Below, piece by piece: positions 19,600 through 26,318 of a stretch of 64,000 nucleotides of DNA (the first letter of the stretch is position 1; every line of letters starts with the position of its first letter). The stretch is from Roseivirga pacifica. Its GTDB lineage: Bacteria > Bacteroidota > Bacteroidia > Cytophagales > Cyclobacteriaceae. Location: assembly GCF_900111145.1 (NCBI RefSeq), contig NZ_FOIR01000002.1, forward strand, positions 372,001 through 436,000. Reading direction: 5' to 3'. A program made the position numbers and the translations under genes. Below the pieces are notes generated by a model. That model had not been told where the DNA came from. It did no database searches and worked only from the letters and a program-made list of their open reading frames with translations.

Positions 19600-19760
19600 G
19601 CGGGTGGGACGAAGGAATCGCGGGGCAGCGTTTGCCTGGCCTTCGCGAAGCTTCAGCGCAGCAAGACTTGTGTGGCCGGCCGATTATTCCTTCTTGAATT
19701 CTTTGTTTACTTTCTGTTTCAAGACAGAAAGTGAAAGCCCAGCGGCTTGAGCGTTTAACC
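19600..19760. other. GC-rich palindromic intergenic segment
   Basis: This stretch is clearly richer in G+C than its surroundings. It contains CTTCGCGAAG (perfect palindrome), GAAGGAAT near its left side complementary to ATTCCTTC at about 19685, and the hairpin ACTTTCTG/CAGAAAGT at 19709-19732. A 63-codon reading frame on the minus strand spans it, but has no protein-like composition. It may be a dispersed repeat of the genome. Confidence 0.45.
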
Positions 19761-19768
19761 AAGTAAGA

Positions 19769-20419
19769 ATGAGTAATAAAGTAATAGTCTTAGGTACAAT
19801 GCACGATTCAGAAGGAGAGTGCAATGCCTCATCACTTCTTCAGATCGTCCACGAAATTTCTCCTAATACAATTTACTTTGAGGCAACCGAAGCAAAATAC
19901 CCTCAAATGCTCAAAGCGGTTGATCATTTTAATCCTCCCGAAATTCAGGTATTACGAAAAATCGAAAAGGAATCTACAATAAAAGTAAAGCCAGTAGACT
20001 TAGATAATGACCCATTTGACGGCCGATTAGAAGCAATGCTAGAATTGTTTCCTAAACATGTCCCTGATTATAAGTACGCTTCTCTAATTCAAAGAAACGA
20101 ATCAATTAGGCTTGGATTCAGATTTTTAAATTCATCCGACAATGATAAAATAAACAGAGACAAGGCAGCGATGGAGAGAATCTTCATAGATAAAGTTCAG
20201 GATGACTTTCTTATGAAGACATACTCAGATTGGCTAGAATGGAATGACCAAAGAGAGAATTACTGGATATCTAAAATTCACGAGCATTGCTCAAACAAGA
20301 TAGGTACAACTGTGCTTTTAGTTGGGTCTGCACACAGAATTAGATTAAAAGAAAAAATAGTTAAGATGAAATCCCAATACCAATCTACTGCTGATTGGGA
20401 ATTCAATTATTTCGAATAA
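19769..20419 (+). CDS. Tiki/TraB/ChaN-superfamily-like protein with paired GX2H motifs
   Basis: 216 residues, no signal peptide or membrane segment. Near the N-terminus it has VIVLGTMHDSEG and shortly after TIYFEAT; near the C-terminus TTVLLVGSAHRIRLK. Paired GxxH motifs (GTMH and GSAH) with a glutamate after the second strand are the hallmark of the Tiki/TraB/EreA/ChaN superfamily, which contains metal-dependent proteases and esterases. In between is a helical part (KYASLIQRNESIRLGF, SDWLEWNDQRENYWI) in the place of the usual helical insertion. The assignment rests on motifs only. It may be an accessory gene: it has no operon partner and the region around it is structured and mobile. Confidence 0.55.
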   Translation: MSNKVIVLGTMHDSEGECNASSLLQIVHEISPNTIYFEATEAKYPQMLKAVDHFNPPEIQVLRKIEKESTIKVKPVDLDNDPFDGRLEAMLELFPKHVPDYKYASLIQRNESIRLGFRFLNSSDNDKINRDKAAMERIFIDKVQDDFLMKTYSDWLEWNDQRENYWISKIHEHCSNKIGTTVLLVGSAHRIRLKEKIVKMKSQYQSTADWEFNYFE

Positions 20420-20683
20420 ACAAGGCGTTGGCCCACATGTGTTTGCTCGCGATTATTTGAATTGATTTATATGGAGCTCGCGAATCTCACCATGTTCGAT
20501 TTTAACAGGCAACCCCGATAGCTATCGAGAATAACGCCTGAGAATCGTCTGTACGAATTCAATCTGTACATTAGCCCGAATATTGAAATCTATGGAGTAC
20601 TGAGCCTGGCAAATCTTATGTGAAAGGCCAGCTTACAGCCCGGACGATTTAACCAGCCTGATGGTAGGCAGGTATATAACCAA

Positions 20684-20693
20684 TTATATAACA
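20684..20693 (-). other. Reversed XerC-arm-like motif 1
   Basis: The complement reads TGTTATATAA, the same ten bases found in the XerC arm of both prophage att sites. The other half is not Xer-like. Confidence 0.35.
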
Positions 20694-20772
20694 TGGACAC
20701 GAGATGGACTAGTTAAGGAATGATCCAGAGAACTGAGTTCCATGATACGAATAGTCACGGTCCAGCTTTGCT

Positions 20773-20801
20773 GGTTAATATAATATGAAATTATATAACA
20801 G
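20773..20801 (-). other. Reversed dif-like site
   Basis: On the minus strand CTGTTATATAA is followed by TTTCATA and TTATATTAACC, matching both arms of the right-hand dif-like site (10 of 11 and 8 of 11) with a 7-base centre. It also forms the hairpin ATATAAT/ATTATAT, so it could be coincidence. Confidence 0.4.
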
Positions 20802-20818
20802 GGATTCGTGTGAGAGCC

Positions 20819-20908
20819 GTGTTTTGCTTTAACATAAGATCGTTAACGTTATCTAACTCAAGTTCAGATAACTGATCTTATGTAAACCACTGCGTGGCCG
20901 CAAAACAC
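20819..20908. other. Three-way-junction hairpin beside the left att site
   Basis: GTGTTTTGC (20819-20827) pairs exactly with GCAAAACAC (20900-20908). Nested inside are ACATAAGATC (20832-20841) with GATCTTATGT (20874-20883) and GTTATCT (20848-20854) with AGATAAC (20866-20872), plus a small CCAC/GTGG hairpin. All stems are perfect. Either a small structured RNA or a folded single-stranded DNA site is possible. Confidence 0.55.
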
Positions 20909-20913
20909 TATAG

Positions 20914-20941
20914 TTGTTATATAATTTATAGTATGTAATAC
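20914..20941 (+). other. Left prophage attachment site (hybrid dif)
   Basis: XerC arm TTGTTATATAA, centre TTTATA, XerD arm GTATGTAATAC. The XerC arm is identical to that of the right site, the centre differs at one base and the XerD arm is degenerate, as expected for a phage-derived half. Confidence 0.65.
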
Positions 20942-20946
20942 CACAG

Positions 20947-20971
20947 CAAGGAATACCCCTAAGGAGGTAGT
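20947..20971 (+). repeat. Left subterminal inverted repeat of the prophage
   Basis: CAAGGAATACCCCTAAGG followed by AGGTAGT. The complement of 28108-28131 reads CAAGGAATCCCCTAAAG then AGTTAGT, so about 20 of 24 positions agree. After circularisation the two arms would flank attP and form a stem with attP in the loop. Confidence 0.6.
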
Positions 20972-21014
20972 AAGTTAGTACTTTTTTCTTACTTCAAAAA
21001 GAATGAAGTTAATT

Positions 21015-21878
21015 TTAATACACACCTGACGCAGAATTAACAAACAGATTATAGTCGTAGTATCTTATATAAATAGGCACTAAAGCACCCGAATCTTGTG
21101 TACCGTCCATTTGGTATTCTTTTCTTTGCCAAATAACATTGTCTTTTATATAAAAATAACCATTACTAACCCCCTCTGCATACCCCGTAGTTGAAGCATC
21201 CGGCCAAGTCGCACCCATAAATTTCACATTTTGGGCAAAATAATCTCCACCCCAAGCAGGGCCAGTAAAAGAAGCCGTTTTCTCTATTTCATAGGCTACC
21301 TTATCCACATGGTTTGCTATTACTATACGACCCAATTCAGAAGATGTGAAAACGACAACCCCGTCCACGACCTCATTATAATCGTAATTGCCATCTAATT
21401 GCATTTTACCCCAAGCGCACGGATAACCAGCCTTTAAATTTAAACGTAATTCATAATCATCCTTATGATAATCGAAACCTATATTTAGGTAATTATACAA
21501 AGATTGATTTTGAGGTATTTCACCGTTTAAACCAGTATCTGTAGGTTCTTCAACAGAACCACCACCCGAACCCAAAGGATTATAAAATTTACCATTTGTG
21601 AAAATTACACGCTCCCCAGGAGCGACATAAATGTCATTTTGAAAACGACACCTTTCTACTGGAGGATTATTCATTAAATACAATTCTGCGCAACGTATTT
21701 CATTTGGTGAACCCTCAACATTAACAAACGTAGGACTGATAGCTATTAGCCCATCGTTATTAAATACAGCAAAGATTAAATGGTAATCGTCTATATACGT
21801 AGTCAGTACATTGGTTTCGGACAATTGACCGCCCACACATTTAACATTTCCGTTAATATCGTAATAGAGTATTTTCAT
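21015..21878 (-). CDS. Prophage protein, candidate spike or receptor-binding protein
   Basis: 287 residues, last gene of the prophage transcription unit. No family recognised. It has no signal peptide or helix-rich part; it is aromatic- and glycine-rich with strand-like segments. A Gly/Ser linker (GSGGGS, about residue 104) divides a ~100-residue N-terminal part from a C-terminal domain rich in W, Y and G (AWGKMQLDGNYDYN, FTGPAWGGDYFAQN). This two-domain layout at the end of a virion gene cluster would suit a vertex spike. Its ATG overlaps the stop of the upstream 50-codon gene (ATGA). Confidence 0.65.
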   Translation of the reverse strand: MKILYYDINGNVKCVGGQLSETNVLTTYIDDYHLIFAVFNNDGLIAISPTFVNVEGSPNEIRCAELYLMNNPPVERCRFQNDIYVAPGERVIFTNGKFYNPLGSGGGSVEEPTDTGLNGEIPQNQSLYNYLNIGFDYHKDDYELRLNLKAGYPCAWGKMQLDGNYDYNEVVDGVVVFTSSELGRIVIANHVDKVAYEIEKTASFTGPAWGGDYFAQNVKFMGATWPDASTTGYAEGVSNGYFYIKDNVIWQRKEYQMDGTQDSGALVPIYIRYYDYNLFVNSASGVY

Positions 21879-22027
21879 TTTTTTGCTTTTTTATCTCGAT
21901 AGCGTTTAAGCGCATCGACTATTAGAAAAGTTACAACGCCACACATTATCTGAACTAAACCTATCTTAAATTCAGTGAGAAGGGGAGGAGCGAACCCCGT
22001 AACGACAGCTAACAATTCCCTTTTCAT
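21875..22027 (-). CDS. Small prophage membrane protein (50 residues)
   Basis: Found by reading the gap between its neighbours: MKRELLAVVTGFAPPLLTEF continuing with IGLVQIMCGVVTFLIVDALK and ending RYRDKKAKK. One or two hydrophobic segments with a basic tail suggest a minor virion membrane protein or holin. It starts on the last base of the upstream gene's stop (TAATG) and ends overlapping the next start (ATGA), which supports that it is translated by coupling. Confidence 0.65.
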   Translation of the reverse strand: MKRELLAVVTGFAPPLLTEFKIGLVQIMCGVVTFLIVDALKRYRDKKAKK

Positions 22028-22434
22028 TATTTCATGAATTCAGGTAGCTTTGAACGTAATGATTCGTTTAAATGCTTAACCAAATCATTCTTTAAATCTC
22101 GAGGCGTTCTCGTAAATTTTGGGTAATACATTCGTACCATTTCCCATTCGTCAGCAGTTAAACCCCTTAATTTGTCGTAAACATCTTGGTCATTTTCCGT
22201 TATAGCACGAAAAGACCACTTGCCTATTTCCTTATGTGTACCCATATTGAAAGCAACATCATTTGCCACTTCCATCATTTTTTTAACATCAGGATTTGAG
22301 GTTTCAGATTTTAACTTTTGAAGTTCCGTCTTATTTGAAATTAAGAGCCTTTTTAACAGAACTAAACCGCCTATTATACCAACGACCCAAAGAATATTTT
22401 TTAAAGTTAACTTTTTGAAAAAGCCCTTTATCAT
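22027..22434 (-). CDS. Prophage membrane protein, N-terminal anchor and helical cytoplasmic part
   Basis: 135 residues from the ATG at 22434, preceded by GGGAA; an ATG at 22473 would add 13 residues and deepen the overlap with the lysin gene. A single membrane helix (ILWVVGIIGGLVLLKRLLI, about 13-31) is followed by a charged helical region and a short compact domain (LRGLTADEWEMVRMYYPKFTRTPRDL reads as separate helices). No family recognised. Its first ~100 bases overlap the end of the lysin gene in another frame, so it may be a holin-like or virion membrane protein. Confidence 0.65.
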   Translation of the reverse strand: MIKGFFKKLTLKNILWVVGIIGGLVLLKRLLISNKTELQKLKSETSNPDVKKMMEVANDVAFNMGTHKEIGKWSFRAITENDQDVYDKLRGLTADEWEMVRMYYPKFTRTPRDLKNDLVKHLNESLRSKLPEFMK

Positions 22435-22870
22435 TTCCCAAAAAGGTAACAACCGCAACAACAATGCAGGCATATGTCAAAATTTTAAAGATTAGTAATT
22501 TATTTATATGCTTTTGCCATTTAGACTTATAAGCCTTATCCGCAGCATAACCCGAATCGACCGTTTTTCTTTTAAAGCCTATTGTAGTAATTCTAAAGGC
22601 TTGTTGCCTTTTAAAATAATCCCATACAGAATGCCATTTGGTCGGGTAAGTTGCAGAGTTTTCTCGCCCCATTGTTTTACCCTGAATATCAAATGGCCTT
22701 GAATTAGGTTGCATGCCAAAAAGGTTGTTTCCCTCACGATATACTTTAGAAGTGAAAGCACCAGTTTCGTGACTAGCTTGCGCCAAAATGGTGAAAGTTG
22801 ACACCCCCCAATATTGAGGAAATGCCAACTTTACAACCCAGACCCGAAATGCCTCAATCAGATACCTCAT
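22331..22870 (-). CDS. Prophage lysin, glucosaminidase/lysozyme-like, with C-terminal membrane helix
   Basis: 179 residues from the ATG at 22870; a TTG at 22918 in frame is not favoured. The segment TILAQASHETGAFTSKVY then NNLFGMQP is typical of the mannosyl-glycoprotein endo-beta-N-acetylglucosaminidase family, with the catalytic glutamate in ASHETG and later YPTKWHSVWDYFKRQ. These enzymes cut peptidoglycan glycan strands. A hydrophobic helix (ILTYACIVVAVVTFLG, about 128-143) and a basic tail follow, so the enzyme may be anchored in the virion membrane and serve entry. The start lies inside the end of the 42-codon gene. Confidence 0.8.
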   Translation of the reverse strand: MRYLIEAFRVWVVKLAFPQYWGVSTFTILAQASHETGAFTSKVYREGNNLFGMQPNSRPFDIQGKTMGRENSATYPTKWHSVWDYFKRQQAFRITTIGFKRKTVDSGYAADKAYKSKWQKHINKLLIFKILTYACIVVAVVTFLGNDKGLFQKVNFKKYSLGRWYNRRFSSVKKALNFK

Positions 22871-22982
22871 CAGATTGCTTTTTTTCGACTTTATTGGCGA
22901 ACAATTCAAGAGCCTCAAGAGCAGCTTGTACTATGGTTCCATATTTTACAACCACCTTTACCAGTTGTAAAACCTTTGTCAT
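22854..22982 (-). CDS. Small prophage protein (42 residues)
   Basis: Not in the usual length range of gene finders: MTKVLQLVKVVVKYGTIVQA, then ALEALELFANKVEKKQSDEV and SD. It is one amphipathic helix with a charged tail. The start overlaps the stop of the gene before it (ATGA), and its own end overlaps the lysin start by 17 bases. Tight coupling on both sides is the main support. Function unknown; perhaps a small virion component. Confidence 0.55.
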   Translation of the reverse strand: MTKVLQLVKVVVKYGTIVQAALEALELFANKVEKKQSDEVSD

Positions 22983-23197
22983 AGTCCACCCCCTGATTTT
23001 CTATTGTTCATTTTGGTAACACGTATCCAACATGCTACACCATCTTTTTGCGAATCGCTAGGTTCAAGTTTGTAGAGTTGACCCTTAATTTCGATGTAAC
23101 CTTTAGGAAAACCCGTCCCTTTTTTGTCCTTACAGCCGACAACCGCATAAGTGTTGCCGAATTTGTCTACTGATGTTCTTTGATTATTATTTGCCAT
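22979..23197 (-). CDS. Small prophage protein (72 residues)
   Basis: MANNNQRTSVDKFGNTYAVV begins a small soluble, basic domain with GTGFPKGYIEIKGQLYKLEPS and VACWIRVTKMNN, reading like a compact beta domain of the OB or SH3 kind. No family recognised. It starts two bases after the upstream gene ends. A virion or nucleic-acid-binding role is possible but unsupported. Confidence 0.6.
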   Translation of the reverse strand: MANNNQRTSVDKFGNTYAVVGCKDKKGTGFPKGYIEIKGQLYKLEPSDSQKDGVACWIRVTKMNNRKSGGGL

Positions 23198-23199
23198 TG

Positions 23200-23805
23200 T
23201 TATTTCTTAACAGTGAATTTTGCTTGTTTTTTGAAAAACTTCTTATAGACAAAACCAACAACCATAAGCCCAAGAAGTCCAAGACCTACAATTTTTACTA
23301 TTGGCTTTGATACGAATTCAATAACCATATCTTTCATATCTGTTTGCTTTTGATTTGTTGGAGTTGTTGGAGTGTCTTTTTTGCCAAGTCCAAAAATGGA
23401 TTCGGCCACACCAATTACGTCTTCTACAGTGTTTTTTAACGCACCGTCTTTTAATGTCAATCCTTTTACCATCGTTTCATTTTTAATAGCCGTTGTTTTA
23501 GCCTGACTTGACGGAATAAGGTTTGCAACCACCTTAGCTTGAGGAACAGCGACACTTGCAACAGTTGCCACTTTTTTAGCAACAGAACCCAACCAAGATT
23601 CTCCACCTCTAAAAAGATTGTTTTTAGATTTACGGAAGTTCTTACGTGTATTCCTTTTGCATTGCCTTTTCGATTTTCCTTTAAGCTTTTTGCATTGGTC
23701 AATGGCGTCCTTTTTAGCGTCCTTTAGGATTTTACGTGCATCTCTTTTATCCGACCCTTGTAGGCTGCCTATTGCCGTTACCTTATTTGTCCGTAAATCA
23801 ATCAT
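23200..23805 (-). CDS. Prophage basic protein with C-terminal membrane helix
   Basis: 201 residues. Residues 15-65 are extremely lysine/arginine-rich (KRDARKILKDAKKDAIDQ, KGKSKRQCKRNTRKNFRKSK), as in a DNA-condensing virion protein. A hydrophobic stretch VATVASVAVPQAKVVANLI follows, then a linker, and a definite membrane helix near the end (IVKIVGLGLLGLMVVGFVY). A membrane protein with a basic internal tail would suit a lipid-containing capsid, linking membrane and genome; this is inference. It starts on the last base of the candidate capsid gene's stop codon. Confidence 0.65.
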   Translation of the reverse strand: MIDLRTNKVTAIGSLQGSDKRDARKILKDAKKDAIDQCKKLKGKSKRQCKRNTRKNFRKSKNNLFRGGESWLGSVAKKVATVASVAVPQAKVVANLIPSSQAKTTAIKNETMVKGLTLKDGALKNTVEDVIGVAESIFGLGKKDTPTTPTNQKQTDMKDMVIEFVSKPIVKIVGLGLLGLMVVGFVYKKFFKKQAKFTVKK

Positions 23806-24527
23806 TAGCGAAGAAAGTCAAGGTTAACAGCGTTTCCAGCAGCTTTGATAAATTCCAAAGAGCTGAAACGGTCTACATTGATACACACTAAATCTTGTGC
23901 AAAACGTCTTTTCAAACCAGTTGCATCCTCATAGGCGAAATCGTTTTCCTCAGCTTCAATTGCGAACAAATCTTTCCTTGAAAATTTGCGAGAAAGATTA
24001 CCGTCTTTACCTGCAAATTCAGGCTTCAAGGTTGCGTTTATCTCCGAAACGTGAGAAACACCACGAATACACATTACACTAAAAATGTCGACCGCAATTC
24101 TCTTAACAGAATCGTCACTACCAACTACTTTTGTTTCGTAATGCACTGATGTACCCACATTTGCGCCACCGTCAACCGTATCAATTTCATAAGTTTCGGC
24201 ACTCTTAATACCGTCCAATTGGGCATAAAGATGAGTTCCGTCTGAAATTTCTAACGCACCGCCTTTTGCTATTGGAACATTGAAATTCACAGTACCGCCA
24301 TTGAAATACCCACCACCTTGACCATGCACAGAAAGCGCACAAATACCCAGTAAAGAAATTTGCGGAGCAATATTGTCTTGCTGGGTGGCCGAACCTTCCA
24401 AATAGATTTTAATGGTTTCGTTAGTCAAAGCGGTAACGTCTGAAACGCCAATGCCTAGCATGGCGACAGGTCGTTGTACTTTTACAAGGTCGGATTTAGT
24501 CCGACCACTTGCTGAATAATGATTCAT
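23805..24527 (-). CDS. Prophage candidate major capsid protein
   Basis: 240 residues, soluble, strand-rich, no recognised family. Segments such as VTALTNETIKIYLEG, GGTVNFNVPIAKGGALEISDG, HLYAQLDGIKSAETYEIDTV and IAVDIFSVMCIRGVSHV alternate like the strands of jelly-roll domains. Size, position as first gene of the putative virion block and high predicted solubility are what one expects of the major capsid protein of a small tailless phage; PM2 P2 (269 residues) has similar size. This is inference; a structure prediction would decide it. A hairpin-bearing 73-base gap precedes it, so it may have its own promoter. Confidence 0.5.
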   Translation of the reverse strand: MNHYSASGRTKSDLVKVQRPVAMLGIGVSDVTALTNETIKIYLEGSATQQDNIAPQISLLGICALSVHGQGGGYFNGGTVNFNVPIAKGGALEISDGTHLYAQLDGIKSAETYEIDTVDGGANVGTSVHYETKVVGSDDSVKRIAVDIFSVMCIRGVSHVSEINATLKPEFAGKDGNLSRKFSRKDLFAIEAEENDFAYEDATGLKRRFAQDLVCINVDRFSSLEFIKAAGNAVNLDFLR

Positions 24528-24600
24528 AATTTTTCTTTTGACTAAATTTTATGTACTCCAAAGGTGGAGAGCATTTTTTTAGCCGATGAGAAATTTGAGA

Positions 24601-24801
24601 CTATTGAGAAAATTGAGACAAATGAGAAATTTGAGAAATATCAATTTGCCAATATTCGCAGTATTCAGCAGGTGTTACTTTTTTACGATTTTTTAGGTTT
24701 AAATCGTCTAACATTCTATTCCACTCGCGATACGCAGTAGCCTTGGAAATAGTCGGAAACAACCTCATATGGTCATTAACCGTAATATTTAACCCCTCCA
24801 T
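24601..24801 (-). CDS. Small prophage protein with helix-turn-helix-like segment
   Basis: 66 residues from the ATG at 24801 (an ATG at 24831 would overlap the Rep gene by 43 bases instead of 13). LFPTISKATAYREWNRMLDD looks like an excisionase- or MerR-type helix-turn-helix. The C-terminus is built from short repeats (SQISHLSQFSQ) that reflect a tandem DNA repeat of the GAGAAATTTGAGA type at 24585-24640. It may regulate the shift from replication to virion genes. Partial overlap with Rep implies co-translation. Confidence 0.55.
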   Translation of the reverse strand: MEGLNITVNDHMRLFPTISKATAYREWNRMLDDLNLKNRKKVTPAEYCEYWQIDISQISHLSQFSQ

Positions 24802-25946
24802 TCCTGCGCAGTTTGATAATAGAAATTCCAATCGTAAGGACTAGAAACAATGGTATTCTTTTGAAATTCCTTAACCCATTCAGGGGTTTTAGTTTCTATA
24901 TATTCCCATAAAGAATGGTCATTGACATATTCGAAATAGGCATGTAAATATTGTTCTGATTCTGTTTCATAAGCTGCCTTGAAAATCCCTTTTGCCACTA
25001 TACGTTTAGACCGAACCGAATCCTTTTGACTATTACGTTTAAGCTTGATAAGGTCATAATCGTAAGTGTCGAAGCGTTGACCCAAATTAAATGGAGTAAG
25101 CCAATTAAAGCGCTTATTTCTGCGCTTAGTCTTTTTACCTTGATTGATTCTTAAATCAAAGAAATTGATAAAAGCAGAATCCATAACGGTAGCTATGAAC
25201 GAACCTTGAAAGACATTTTCCCAATGTATTTCAACTTCGTTTTGCCCCATTATTCGCTTATTTTCTGAAAACCAACGAGAATTCAATTGCAATTCAAATC
25301 TATAACCATGGACTATACTGTTTGCATCCCAAAGACTTTGAATATATTCTTTAGATGTCTTTTGCATTTCCAAAAACTTGTCATAACAACGGATATACTT
25401 GTTTTTACTGGTTTTTGAACCCATTGTAAAACCTGTAACCTCCATATTTTTAGGGTTGTTGAAATAAGGTTTTGGCAATGAACGCCCCATATTTAACAGT
25501 TCATTTTGAGCCAATGCAGCGTATATATGAATAGGAGTATAACCCTGCAAATGCTCAAAGTCTACAAATATGTCAAGCCTACTAATGGACTTGTATTTTA
25601 GCTTGTAAGACGATTCAAACAGATAAAGTATGTAGCGTAAATTCTTGTTGAGGTATAGTTGAAAATTTTCAACTTTGATTTGTACCAAGTCTTTACCCAC
25701 CAAGTCACTATGAGGATTGCACTTTAATTCCAGTAGGGGAGATTCATTGAAATAAACCTTGTACAAGTCTTTAAAATGCCTTGTTTGATATTCCATCTTT
25801 TCAAACTTGAAAAAGAAATCGGAAACCAATGGAACGTGGCTTTTTTCGTAATTCAATTCAAGCCAATCTAAACCCACTATGTAATTATCGTTATTGTCAG
25901 TATGAGCACCGTAATACTCAACGGTGTTTGAAACGCTATTTTGCAC
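24789..25946 (-). CDS. Rolling-circle replication initiator (Rep_trans family)
   Basis: 385 residues. The family (replication initiation factor, PF02486; found in inoviruses and pT181-type plasmids) is suggested by GLDWLELNYE near the N-terminus, the core SISRLDIFVDFEHLQG (about 117-132), and NKYIRCYDKFLEMQKTSKEY, which holds the tyrosine/lysine pair around the predicted nicking Y. These proteins nick the plus origin and stay attached to the 5' end. The gene follows a small membrane protein by an 11-base overlap. A strong hairpin, a possible origin, lies about 250 bases upstream of its start. Confidence 0.75.
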   Translation of the reverse strand: MQNSVSNTVEYYGAHTDNNDNYIVGLDWLELNYEKSHVPLVSDFFFKFEKMEYQTRHFKDLYKVYFNESPLLELKCNPHSDLVGKDLVQIKVENFQLYLNKNLRYILYLFESSYKLKYKSISRLDIFVDFEHLQGYTPIHIYAALAQNELLNMGRSLPKPYFNNPKNMEVTGFTMGSKTSKNKYIRCYDKFLEMQKTSKEYIQSLWDANSIVHGYRFELQLNSRWFSENKRIMGQNEVEIHWENVFQGSFIATVMDSAFINFFDLRINQGKKTKRRNKRFNWLTPFNLGQRFDTYDYDLIKLKRNSQKDSVRSKRIVAKGIFKAAYETESEQYLHAYFEYVNDHSLWEYIETKTPEWVKEFQKNTIVSSPYDWNFYYQTAQEWRG

Positions 25947-26133
25947 TTTGAGCCCCCTTTCTTGTAGCTTGACGAACTATTCTGTAAAGACCCGAAGCCA
26001 CCAATAAAGTAGTGAATCTATACAGGGTTTTATCAAAGGATTTAAGCAGCTTAACAAAGACCAAAAGTATTCTATAGGCCAAGTAAAAAGGAATGCGTAA
26101 AAGCGTGATTATAATTATAAATATCGTTGTCAT
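25936..26133 (-). CDS. Small prophage membrane protein upstream of rep
   Basis: 65 residues from the ATG at 26133; a longer reading from 26193 would enter the hairpin region. MTTIFIIIITLLRIPFYLAY followed by ILLVFVKLLKSF forms one or two hydrophobic segments; the tail is basic (RIVRQATRKGAQSAK). No family recognised. It overlaps the rep start by 11 bases. Confidence 0.55.
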   Translation of the reverse strand: MTTIFIIIITLLRIPFYLAYRILLVFVKLLKSFDKTLYRFTTLLVASGLYRIVRQATRKGAQSAK

Positions 26134-26191
26134 TTTATTTCGTTTAAAGGTTTTGAATCCCTTATCTAAACCCACTCTACGAAAGTTGCAC

Positions 26192-26264
26192 AATGAATTT
26201 TTTCATTCGTCAAGGGTATATAAACGCGCCTTTGTGGGCGCGCCCTTGACTAATGAAATTCATT
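26192..26264. other. Large hairpin, candidate phage replication origin
   Basis: AATGAATTTTTTCATTCG with TCAAGGG on the left is complementary to CCCTTGACTAATGAAA with TTCATT on the right, with an inner GCGCC/GGCGC hairpin. It lies in the only sizeable gap of the replication block, just upstream of the membrane protein and Rep genes. Rolling-circle origins are often such hairpins. Confidence 0.55.
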
Positions 26265-26318
26265 ATGCTCGAATCCTTCGAGGGGGTTGAGGATAAGGAT
26301 GTTTATGTGACCCCTTAG

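Larger units (their letters stand above)
20420..20913. other. Gene-free, highly structured region next to the prophage
   Basis: No plausible gene in about 590 bases up to the first prophage stop codon. Several stems are visible: AGGCGTT (20423) with AACGCCT (20533); ACACGA (20697-20702) with TCGTGT (20806-20811), crossed by CACGG (20756-20760) with CCGTG (20817-20821), a pseudoknot-like arrangement; and hairpins CCAGC/GCTGG (20762-20774) and ATATAAT/ATTATAT (20778-20796). A phrase near 20806 (TCGTGTGAGAGCCGTGT) recalls the region before domain V of group II introns, but no domain V or reverse transcriptase follows. Confidence 0.5.

Noticed and set aside
19571-19762. 63-codon minus-strand frame in the GC-rich segment
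   Set aside because: Composition (Arg, Pro, Ser, Cys-rich) is that of translated palindromic DNA; no start context or family.
20420-20913. Group II intron
   Set aside because: TCGTGTGAGAGCCGTGT recalls the sequence before domain V, but the matching right arm, a GAAA tetraloop hairpin and a reverse transcriptase are missing.
22331-22473. Frameshift joining the lysin and the following membrane protein
   Set aside because: Both frames have their own hydrophobic segments and sensible ends; the overlap is better explained by the general compression of the element.
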